Below, piece by piece: positions 6,802 through 11,131 of a DNA stretch of 11,131 nucleotides; within the stretch, counting starts at the first letter, position 1, and each line of letters starts with the position of its first letter. A program made the translations under genes and the position numbers. The notes beneath the pieces were generated by a model. It saw only the letters and a list, made by a program, of their open reading frames with translations. It was not told the DNA's origin and ran no database searches. The DNA is taken from the NCBI GenBank assembly GCA_947165615.1, contig CAMVBD010000014.1, forward strand, positions 1 through 11,131. The letters are read 5' to 3'. The stretch comes from an uncultured Clostridia bacterium. GTDB lineage: Bacteria > Bacillota > Clostridia > Oscillospirales > Acutalibacteraceae.

Positions 6802-8208
6802 TCAGACAACGTTGTCATACCCGTACGCCGCGACGTGATCCTTCTTGGCGTCCAGCGTCAAAGTATAGTCGCGGTAGTAGGAATAGCCGTTGCGCTTGAC
6901 GGTGACGTCTTTGAACTCGCCGCCCATCAGGCGGGAGATCTCTTTGCGGAAGTCGCGCTCGGTCTCGGAATACCCGTGGTTGTTGTCCTTGCACCAACTC
7001 TGATAGACTCTGTAGACTCTGCCGGTCGTGCAGCAGTCGGTGATCTTCTTCTGCGGGCGCAGGCATACACAGTCGGCAAAGAACGCGGCGACCGAGCTGT
7101 TTTCCAGCTTGTACTCGTCGCGTACCCGGGCGACGCTTGCAGGCTCGTCGTAACGGTATTCGTTGCGGATCACCTTCTGCAGAGCGGCGACGGCTTTCTG
7201 AATAACGCCTTCGCGCTCGGCAAACATTTTGTCAAGCAGGGTTTTGTCCTGCCTGTCCTTCGGAATGACGTTATCGCAGACGACGACCATGATGCGCTCA
7301 TACACCCACGGCCCGTTGTCGCCGCCGAATTTCGGCAGGCTGTTCATGCAGAGCCATAGCAGACCGTTGTAGGTGAAGTCGAACGCTTTCTGTCCCTTGA
7401 ACTCGGCGTGGATACTGTCGCCTCCGGTGAGCTTTTTGAAGGTTTTCAATTCCTTCACGCTCATGTGCGAGGCGTCGGCGCTGCCGGCGAGCCGCTTCCC
7501 GTAGAGATCGCTCGTTCCGAAACGCTCTTCCAGATCGTTGAAATCGCAGCTGCTGAAGTTCTCGTGACCGACAAGCTTTTCGCAAAGAGACTTGAGCTGA
7601 GATTTTCCCGTATCGCCGGGTCCGACCATGAACAGTGATTTCTTCATCCGGAAGCCCTTGACGTTGGAGATCGCGACACCGATGAATTCGAGAAGCAGAT
7701 CCGCGACCTGACGGTCTCCCTTCGTCAGCGTGTTCAGATAGTCGTCAAACACCGGCGTGGGGACCGGCGTCTCCGACCAGCTGCACGGGATCTGAATGGT
7801 CGACAGAACGTCCGTCGAATGGGGCAGTAAAACCGTCTCGTCCGCCGTCACCTTCAGAATGCCGTTTTCAAAGTTGATGATGCTCTCGTCGGCGTTCAGA
7901 TCTTCGATGCTGCAGAAGTTCAGATCGGTCATCAACTGGTTGTACGCCTCGTTTACGACGATCATCGTGATCAGCGATTCGTCAAAATCGGCGATGAACT
8001 GCTTGATGATACCTTTGAACGTTTCGGGGGCGCAAAGCCGGTAAACGCCGTTTTTGTAAACGAAGACCTGCAGATCGCTCCGCCCACTGCTGCGCACCAG
8101 CTTGAACGGCAGGTGTTCCCGCACGTATTTGGCAAGCAGCGCGCCTTTGACCTTCAGTTCGCCGTGGCTTTCTTCCACGACAAAGTACGGTGGTTTCTTT
8201 CTTGACAT
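6802..8208 (-). CDS. Phage/plasmid P4/D5-type SF3 helicase replication protein, 468 aa
   Basis: Likely replication initiator and helicase of the mobile element. Residues 1-150 resemble the D5_N region, including INFENGILKV at 111-120. Walker A is GPGDTGKSQL (196-205). The motif B/B' region is KLTGGDSIHAEFKGQKAFDF (259-278). Motif C ends in CMNS (N289), and an Arg at 305 (YERIM) fits the arginine finger. The C-terminal about 120 residues look like a winged-helix DNA-binding part (EKDFRKEISRLMG-like). The usual large primase domain of full P4 alpha proteins is absent, so this is the short helicase form. ATG 8208 is 8 nt after AGGAGG. Three iteron-like repeats lie 85-160 bp upstream and oriT plus the relaxase follow, so I infer a Rep function for a mobilizable replicon. 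Confidence 0.85.
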   Translation of the reverse strand: MSRKKPPYFVVEESHGELKVKGALLAKYVREHLPFKLVRSSGRSDLQVFVYKNGVYRLCAPETFKGIIKQFIADFDESLITMIVVNEAYNQLMTDLNFCSIEDLNADESIINFENGILKVTADETVLLPHSTDVLSTIQIPCSWSETPVPTPVFDDYLNTLTKGDRQVADLLLEFIGVAISNVKGFRMKKSLFMVGPGDTGKSQLKSLCEKLVGHENFSSCDFNDLEERFGTSDLYGKRLAGSADASHMSVKELKTFKKLTGGDSIHAEFKGQKAFDFTYNGLLWLCMNSLPKFGGDNGPWVYERIMVVVCDNVIPKDRQDKTLLDKMFAEREGVIQKAVAALQKVIRNEYRYDEPASVARVRDEYKLENSSVAAFFADCVCLRPQKKITDCCTTGRVYRVYQSWCKDNNHGYSETERDFRKEISRLMGGEFKDVTVKRNGYSYYRDYTLTLDAKKDHVAAYGYDNVV

Positions 8209-8292
8209 CCTTTTTTCCTCCTTTCTTCGAGATTTTTTTTCGTTCAGTCAGATGCAAACACAGGCATCCTCTCCTTTCTTTGCTTCCTTTGG

Positions 8293-8369
8293 GTGGGAGC
8301 AGTATTCATATTGATAACCGTCTCCGAAAAGGTGGGCGCAGTATCTTGAATTGTAAAAGTGGGGGCAGT
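8293..8369. repeat. Three iteron-like repeats GTGGGNGCAGT upstream of rep
   Basis: The 11-mer GTGGGNGCAGT occurs at 8293-8303, 8332-8342 and 8359-8369, all in one orientation, and each is followed by an A+T-rich tract. Spacing is 39 and 27 bp. Direct repeats next to a rep gene are the usual signature of an iteron-controlled origin. Both spacings are also multiples of 3 (see the rejected ORF 8244-8426), so coding origin was considered. Confidence 0.65.
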
Positions 8370-8379
8370 TATCAAATAT
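8308..8379. repeat. Inverted repeat flanking the middle iterons
   Basis: ATATTGATAAC (8308-8318) is the inverse of GTTATCAAATAT (8368-8379) apart from one extra A. The arms enclose the second and most of the third iteron copy. The A+T-rich arms could be an unwinding or protein-binding site of the origin. Confidence 0.5.
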
Positions 8380-8422
8380 GTATTTTGCCGTTTTACCCGA
8401 ACGCCGTTCCCGCCCCGGAGTC

Positions 8423-8494
8423 TCAACGCAGCGTCGCCTTGCTCAGCCTTTCGGCGTCATGGCAAAGTCGTATCCCGTTCAGACGGTCATTCAT
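8423..8494 (-). CDS. Possible 23-codon ORF between the terminator and the iterons
   Basis: ATG 8494 to TGA 8423 encodes MNDRLNGIRLCHDAERLSKA followed by TLR. A weak GGAAAG lies a few bases upstream. The peptide is basic and helix-prone. It may be a small leader or regulatory peptide ahead of rep, or chance; nothing beyond the open frame supports it. Confidence 0.2.
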   Translation of the reverse strand: MNDRLNGIRLCHDAERLSKATLR

Positions 8495-8562
8495 TTTTCT
8501 TTCCAAATAAAGAACAAGGCGGGAAAGCGGAATTGTTCCAATGTTCAGTTATTTTTTTGGGC

Positions 8563-8601
8563 AAAAGAAAAAGTCTTTTCCCGATCAAGAGGAAAAGACT
8601 T
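8563..8601 (-). terminator. Second terminator downstream of the small RNA
   Basis: A perfect 11-bp stem (AAGTCTTTTCC, 8591-8601, with its complement at 8571-8581), a 9-nt loop, and then UUUCUUUU on the minus strand. It lies about 30 bp past the first terminator, so transcription from 8844 should rarely reach rep. The forward direction has only a weak U-run. Confidence 0.75.
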
Positions 8602-8629
8602 CTTTCGTCGTGCGAGCTATCCGAGCAAT

Positions 8630-8689
8630 AAAAAACGCCGTGGATCCAAAATGATACAGTCATCCCGTATCATTCTGACTCGCACGGCG
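8630..8689 (-). terminator. Intrinsic terminator of the small RNA
   Basis: A 7-bp stem, CGCCGUG (8683-8689) with CACGGCG (8636-8642), contains an inner perfect 8-bp hairpin (8667-8674 with 8650-8657) and is followed by U6 (8630-8635). The 5' arm lies inside repeat unit B. The same 5' arm sequence also occurs in unit A (8769-8775), so the single 3' arm has two possible partners. Confidence 0.7.
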
Positions 8690-8822
8690 CTCTGTAGTCC
8701 AACCATTAACGGTACAGCGCTCGTTCGAATAGAGAATGATACAGTTATCCCATCATCATTTCGACTCGCACGGCGCTTGGTAGTCCAACCGGTTAAGGTT
8801 CCCTCCGCTTGCTCGAATAGAG
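8650..8822 (-). repeat. Tandem repeat, two abutting units of 85 and 88 bp
   Basis: Unit B (8650-8734) and unit A (8735-8822) lie end to end without a spacer. Shared blocks on the forward strand include AATGATACAG, GACTCGCACGGCGCT, GTAGTCCAACC and TCGAATAGAG. Divergence is concentrated in stretches that would be loops or compensating stems. This looks like an old duplication of a structured element. It is not CRISPR: only two copies, long, and no spacers. Confidence 0.85.
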
Positions 8823-8843
8823 TTCTTATTCAGTTGTGTGGGT

Positions 8844-8872
8844 ATTATAGCACGGCTTTTCGTATTTTGCAA
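8844..8872 (-). promoter_or_regulatory. Promoter of the small RNA
   Basis: On the minus strand TTGCAA (8867-8872) and TATAAT (8844-8849) are 17 bp apart. The -10 is perfect and the -35 matches 4 of 6. It is divergent from the AlbA_2 gene promoter. Confidence 0.75.
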
Positions 8873-8876
8873 TAGG

Positions 8877-8900
8877 AAAAACGAACAAATTTTCGTTTTT
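8877..8900. repeat. A/T-rich 9-bp hairpin beside the small-RNA promoter
   Basis: AAAAACGAA (8877-8885) and TTCGTTTTT (8892-8900) form a perfect dyad with a 6-nt loop, starting 5 bp upstream of the small-RNA -35. It could be an activator or repressor site or a bidirectional insulator. Confidence 0.5.
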
Positions 8901-8905
8901 CGGTC

Positions 8906-8929
8906 AGTTGTCGGTATTTACCGACAACT
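8906..8929. promoter_or_regulatory. Perfect 24-bp palindrome between divergent promoters, probable operator
   Basis: AGTTGTCGGTA (8906-8916), TT, TACCGACAACT (8919-8929): 11-bp arms without a mismatch. It lies between the divergent promoters for the small RNA and the AlbA_2 gene, where a dimeric repressor would control both. The winged-helix AlbA_2 protein next door is the obvious candidate binder (inference). Confidence 0.7.
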
Positions 8930-8956
8930 CAAAGCCCAAACTGTAAATAATTTGTG

Positions 8957-8997
8957 GACTCGATAACACTCGATGAATATTTTATCGAGTCACTCGA
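8957..8997. promoter_or_regulatory. ACTCGA-containing dyad and repeats upstream of the AlbA_2 promoter
   Basis: GACTCGATAA (8957-8966) and TTATCGAGTC (8982-8991) are perfect 10-bp inverted arms with a 15-nt loop. ACTCGA also recurs directly at 8968 and 8992. This is a second multi-copy site about 20 bp upstream of the -35, fitting a further operator for the downstream gene. Confidence 0.55.
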
Positions 8998-9016
8998 CAA
9001 AAATGTGGTAAACGAC

Positions 9017-9045
9017 TTGACAAATTGCTCTTTGCATGGTATAAT
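9017..9045 (+). promoter_or_regulatory. Consensus sigma-A promoter of the AlbA_2 gene
   Basis: TTGACA (9017-9022), a 17-bp spacer, TATAAT (9040-9045). The expected start is near 9052, about 25 nt before the ATG. Such a strong promoter behind several dyads suggests a normally repressed gene. Confidence 0.9.
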
Positions 9046-9076
9046 ACCCGTGAATTCAGATCAGGAGGCAAATATT

Positions 9077-10534
9077 ATGGCTATACCTGTAAATATAAGC
9101 GATCTCATCAACAACAGAATCGTTGAATCGTCGAGAGTGGAGTTCAAGGCTGATTGGAATCCGGAGCCGATCCTTCATACGATTTGCGCGTTTGCCAACG
9201 ATATAGACAATATGGGCGGCGGTTATATCGTCGTAGGCGTAGAAGAAAAGGACGGATCGCCCGTATTCCCGATAAAGGGGATCGCACAGAACCGTATCGA
9301 TGGTATTGAAAAGAAGCTCCGCGAGATCTGCAACTATCTGGAACCGTTCTATCAGCCGGTCGCCGAGCCGTTTCTATACGAGGACAAGCATGTCCTCGTC
9401 ATTTGGGTTTCCGGCGGTTTTTCACGTCCTTATCAAGCGTCGGTGTCTCTTTCGGTAAAGCGTTCCGATAAGAAGTATTATATCAGAAAGGGCAGCAGCA
9501 CTGTCGTTGCGACGTCGGAGGAATTGAAACAGCTATATTACGTTTCTTCCGATATTCCGTTTGATGACAGGCCGAATCTTGCTGCCGAAATCGAAGATCT
9601 TGATCTCGGATTGATCCGCGAGCATCTGAAAAAGGTCGGCAGCGATCTGTATGCCTATTCGCTGAAACAGGACCTCAACCGTCTTGCCGAGGATATGCAG
9701 CTTGTCTCCGGACCGTCTGAATTACGGAAACCGAAAAACGTGGGGCTTCTGATGTTCTCCGAACATCCCGAAAAGTATTTCAAATACGCTCGCATAGAGG
9801 TAGTGGACATTCCCGATCCGACCGGAACGAACATGACCGAAAAGGTTTTCACCGGTCCTATTCAGCGTCAGCTCACCGAGGCGCTGCTTTATATTAAAAA
9901 CTACGCTTTGAAGGAAGCCGTTATCAAGAACAAGAATAAAGCGGAAGCAGACCGTATCATGAATTATCCGTATGCGGCGATCGAAGAAATTCTTTCAAAT
10001 GCGGTTTATCATCGCTCTTACCAGATAGGCGAGCCGATCACCGTCCGCATTACGCCGGAATCTATGGAGATCACAAGCTTCCCCGGCTTCGACAACAGCA
10101 TTTCCGACGAAAGCATCAAAGCACTCGATATTCGCGCCAGAGCGTACAGAAACCGCAGGATCGGTGATTTCCTAAAGGAGCTGAAGCTGACCGAAGGACG
10201 CAACACCGGGTTCCCGACGGCGTTTGCTTCGCTGCGTGAAAACGGTTCCGATATGCCTACGTTTGAAATGGACGACGCGCGAGGTTATCTTACCGTCAAG
10301 ATACCCGTCCATTCGTATTTTATTCCTAAAACCAAAGCGCGTAATACCGCTTACGACGCAAAAATTCTGTCGATCCTTGAGCAAAAAGCACTCAATCTGA
10401 CGGATCTGTCAAAGGAAATGGGATACAAGGGCATCACGCAAAAGCTGAAAAAGGCGGTTGAGGCGCTTTGCGTTACCGGGTCGATTGAAAAGATACCGTC
10501 TGAAGAGTACGGGGTGCTATTCCGCAAAAAGTAA
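9077..10534 (+). CDS. Schlafen/AlbA_2 domain ATP-binding regulator (COG2865-like), 485 aa
   Basis: Predicted nucleic-acid-binding regulator. Residues about 16-150 are an AlbA_2 (Schlafen-type) domain, with ESSRVEFKADW (17-27) and ICAFANDIDNMGGGYIVVGV (36-55). Residues about 250-415 match HATPase_c_4: EEILSNAVYHRSY (303-315), then EITSFPG (331-337), and EGRNTGFPTA (373-382) as the nucleotide-lid region. Residues about 425-485 (KILSILEQKALNLTDLSKEM onward) are a winged helix. This domain order is that of COG2865 proteins, annotated as predicted transcriptional regulators; the molecular role is mostly untested. The start is fixed by AGGAGG 8 nt before ATG 9077. The frame is open back to GTG 8954, but the promoter lies inside that extension. 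Operators at 8906-8929 and 8957-8997 suggest autoregulation. tRNA-Ser-like sequences follow the stop. Confidence 0.88.
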   Translation: MAIPVNISDLINNRIVESSRVEFKADWNPEPILHTICAFANDIDNMGGGYIVVGVEEKDGSPVFPIKGIAQNRIDGIEKKLREICNYLEPFYQPVAEPFLYEDKHVLVIWVSGGFSRPYQASVSLSVKRSDKKYYIRKGSSTVVATSEELKQLYYVSSDIPFDDRPNLAAEIEDLDLGLIREHLKKVGSDLYAYSLKQDLNRLAEDMQLVSGPSELRKPKNVGLLMFSEHPEKYFKYARIEVVDIPDPTGTNMTEKVFTGPIQRQLTEALLYIKNYALKEAVIKNKNKAEADRIMNYPYAAIEEILSNAVYHRSYQIGEPITVRITPESMEITSFPGFDNSISDESIKALDIRARAYRNRRIGDFLKELKLTEGRNTGFPTAFASLRENGSDMPTFEMDDARGYLTVKIPVHSYFIPKTKARNTAYDAKILSILEQKALNLTDLSKEMGYKGITQKLKKAVEALCVTGSIEKIPSEEYGVLFRKK

Positions 10535-10546
10535 TAATTTGACCGT

Positions 10547-10668
10547 AATCGGGAGAGGTTTTGAAACACCGGACTCGAAATCCGAGAAGCACCAGGCACA
10601 CCCTAACCTCCAAAACCCTTGATTTATAAGGGTTTTCCGTGAGTTCGAATACAATTTAATACCCGATT
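10547..10668 (+). pseudogene. Degenerate tRNA-Ser(CGA)-like element with extra stems
   Basis: It contains GGGAGAGG, an anticodon-like arm CGGA-CTCGAAA-TCCG (10570-10584, anticodon CGA at 10576-10578) and a T-loop-like GAGTTCGAATAC (about 10641-10652). The D-arm region is about 14 nt too short and no complementary T-stem follows, so it is not a working tRNA. Additional paired segments are AATCGGG/CCCGATT (10547-10553 with 10662-10668) closing the whole element, GAGGTT/AACCTC (10555-10560 with 10605-10610), and a perfect 9-bp hairpin AAAACCCTT/AAGGGTTTT (10612-10636). It begins 13 bp after the AlbA_2 stop, so it may also serve as that gene's 3' end. Confidence 0.5.
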
Positions 10669-10695
10669 TCTCCCCATCTTTTCTCCCCAAATTCC

Positions 10696-10733
10696 GGAGA
10701 GCGATTTGAGGGTTTAGATGGTAGAAATACACC
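10696..10733 (+). other. Third short tRNA-Ser-like 5' fragment
   Basis: GGAGAGCGATTTGAGGGTTT starts like the two tRNA-Ser-like copies (GGAGAG, then a D-arm-like GA...GG stretch) and ends just before the second copy. There is no anticodon arm. The match is weak and could be chance. Confidence 0.25.
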
Positions 10734-10734
10734 C

Positions 10735-10808
10735 GGAGAGGTATCGAAGTGGTCATAACGGGGCTGACTCGAAATCAGAGCCGGCGTGATACCTCGTGGG
10801 TTCGAATC
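10735..10808 (+). pseudogene. Truncated tRNA-Ser(CGA) gene lacking its 3' acceptor end
   Basis: Acceptor 5' strand GGAGAGG, D-arm CGAAGTGGTCATAACGG, anticodon arm CTGA-CTCGAAA-TCAG (10764-10778, anticodon CGA at 10770-10772) and GTGGGTTCGAATC (10796-10808) read as a class II tRNA-Ser. After GAATC the expected CCCAC T-stem strand and CCTCTCC acceptor are replaced by GAAAGAAAGTG, so the tRNA breaks inside the T-arm. The variable region is also odd: GATACCTC (10788-10795) is the exact complement of GAGGTATC (10738-10745), giving an 8-bp stem that competes with the cloverleaf. Likely a remnant from recombination at a tRNA-Ser attachment site, or a tRNA mimic. Confidence 0.55.
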
Positions 10809-10816
10809 GAAAGAAA

Positions 10817-10845
10817 GTGAAACAGTTATCGTTTCTCCCTATAAA
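10817..10845 (+). promoter_or_regulatory. Weak promoter candidate for the terminal gene
   Basis: GTGAAA (10817-10822, 4 of 6), a 17-bp spacer, and TATAAA (10840-10845) lie 25 bp before the ATG at 10870. It sits in the sequence that replaced the tRNA 3' end. Confidence 0.4.
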
Positions 10846-10869
10846 TAGATGAAATAAAGAAGGGCACAT

Positions 10870-11131
10870 ATGAAAATTGGCATAATTGATGCAGATTTGA
10901 TCGGAAGAAAAAAGCATAGATTTCCAAATTTAGTTTGTGAGAAAATTTCTGGATACTGGAAAGATCAAGGTGCAGAGGTGGTTCTAATCACAGAAGCACT
11001 AGATGTTGTTTCTTTTGATCATATTTACATATCAAAAGTTTTTACAGATACTCCTGTTCCAGAATGGATTCAAGATTATATGGAAGATAAGAAAAAAGTT
11101 AGTTATGGCGGTACTGGTTTCTTTTTCGATA
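10870..11131 (+). CDS. N-terminus of a radical-SAM/B12-binding-like protein (partial)
   Basis: ATG 10870 opens 87 codons without a stop to the window end, preceded by AAGAAGGG at suitable spacing. The protein starts MKIGIIDADLIGRKKHRFPN and continues with ISGYWKDQGAEVVLI (26-40), HIYISKVFTDT (51-61) and YGGTGFFFD (79-87). This pattern, a Rossmann-like strand, a GAEV turn and a GG(T)G segment, resembles the N-terminal domain of radical-SAM proteins with a B12-binding-like fold. The radical-SAM cysteines would lie beyond the window, so the assignment is from memory of similar proteins only. Composition is clearly richer in A+T than the upstream genes, suggesting a separate origin. Confidence 0.55.
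   Translation, partial: MKIGIIDADLIGRKKHRFPNLVCEKISGYWKDQGAEVVLITEALDVVSFDHIYISKVFTDTPVPEWIQDYMEDKKKVSYGGTGFFFD

Larger units (their letters stand above)
8630..8837 (-). ncRNA. Candidate structured small RNA, about 205 nt, two repeat units
   Basis: A transcription unit without a convincing ORF. Its promoter is at 8844-8872, the start is expected near 8837, and it ends in a hairpin with U6 at 8630. The body is two adjacent repeat units (unit A 8735-8822 first in the RNA, unit B 8650-8734). Stems visible in unit B are CUGUA/UACAG flanked by GCG/CGC, and AAUGAUAC/GUAUCAUU with a 9-nt loop; the latter is nested in the terminator stem. The conserved blocks in both units are CUCUAUUCGA, GGUUGGACUAC, and AGCGCCGUGCGAGUC. 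I do not recognise it as a known RNA family. It could be a replication-control RNA for the neighbouring rep, a regulatory partner of the AlbA_2 protein, or a tRNA-derived element. Confidence 0.6.

Noticed and set aside
6646..7359. 237-codon plus-strand ORF opposite rep
   Set aside because: Antisense shadow of a G+C-rich gene with clear SF3 motifs on the other strand; no recognisable domains.
8244..8267. Seven-codon ORF MPVFASD just upstream of rep
   Set aside because: The AGGAG-to-ATG gap is only 3 nt and nothing else suggests translation.
8244..8426. 60-codon minus ORF with three TAPT repeats
   Set aside because: TTG start without a ribosome site; the repeats are better explained as iterons. 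The in-phase spacing (39 and 27 bp) keeps a small doubt.
8650..8822. CRISPR array
   Set aside because: Only two units, 85-88 bp each, abutting without spacers.
8954..9076. N-terminal extension of the AlbA_2 protein from GTG 8954
   Set aside because: The consensus promoter 9017-9045 lies inside it, and AGGAGG is correctly placed for ATG 9077.
10735..10808. Intact tRNA-Ser gene
   Set aside because: The 3' strands of the T-stem and acceptor are missing and the variable arm pairs with the acceptor 5' strand.
4848..10811. Shared GAATCGAA near 4848-4856 and 10804-10811 as att repeats
   Set aside because: Only 7-8 bp, expected by chance over this length.

Overview
The window looks like an accessory region of a low-to-moderate G+C Firmicute, most likely an anaerobic gut Clostridia (Oscillospiraceae-like). 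This rests on strong AGGAGG ribosome sites, consensus TTGACA-17-TATAAT promoters, clostridial-style SbcCD proteins, and a MOBV relaxase with a P4/D5-type replication protein. No genus can be read from the sequence alone.

Left block (1-4850, minus strand). A probable operon runs right to left: a DUF234-type AAA ATPase with a PD-(D/E)XK-like C-terminus (3403-4770), then sbcD (2211-3347), then sbcC (2214 to beyond base 1), with the last two overlapping by ATGA. A perfect consensus promoter (4815-4843) drives the ATPase gene. Two 14-bp direct repeats cover its -10 and transcript start.

Middle block (about 4880-8560, minus strand). This is the backbone of a mobilizable replicon: rep helicase (6802-8208), then an oriT-like set of three hairpins around a pMV158-like nick motif (6498-6594), then a MOBV relaxase (5232-6458), then an 84-codon protein (4915-5169) that faintly resembles a catalytically dead serine-recombinase N-terminus. 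Upstream of rep lie three GTGGGNGCAGT repeats (8293-8369) that look like iterons. No integrase is visible in the window.

Unusual non-coding block (8563-9045). On the minus strand a good promoter (8844-8872) leads into about 205 nt of structured sequence with no convincing ORF. It is built from two directly adjacent ~85-nt repeat units, ends in a hairpin plus U6, and is followed by a second terminator. I read it as an unrecognised small RNA. Three dyads, one of them a perfect 24-bp palindrome, separate it from the divergent plus-strand promoter (9017-9045).

Right block (9077-11131, plus strand). A Schlafen/AlbA_2 + HATPase_c_4 + winged-helix protein (COG2865-like, 485 aa) is followed by 335 bp that hold two degenerate tRNA-Ser(CGA)-like sequences and a third short 5' fragment. 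A visibly A+T-rich gene then starts at 10870 and runs off the end; it resembles the N-terminus of a radical-SAM/B12-binding-like protein.

How the parts work together: Rep and the iterons would replicate the element, oriT and the relaxase would mobilize it, and the AlbA_2 protein probably regulates its own divergent control region. The tRNA-Ser-like debris may mark an element end or old attachment site, or may be functional RNA.
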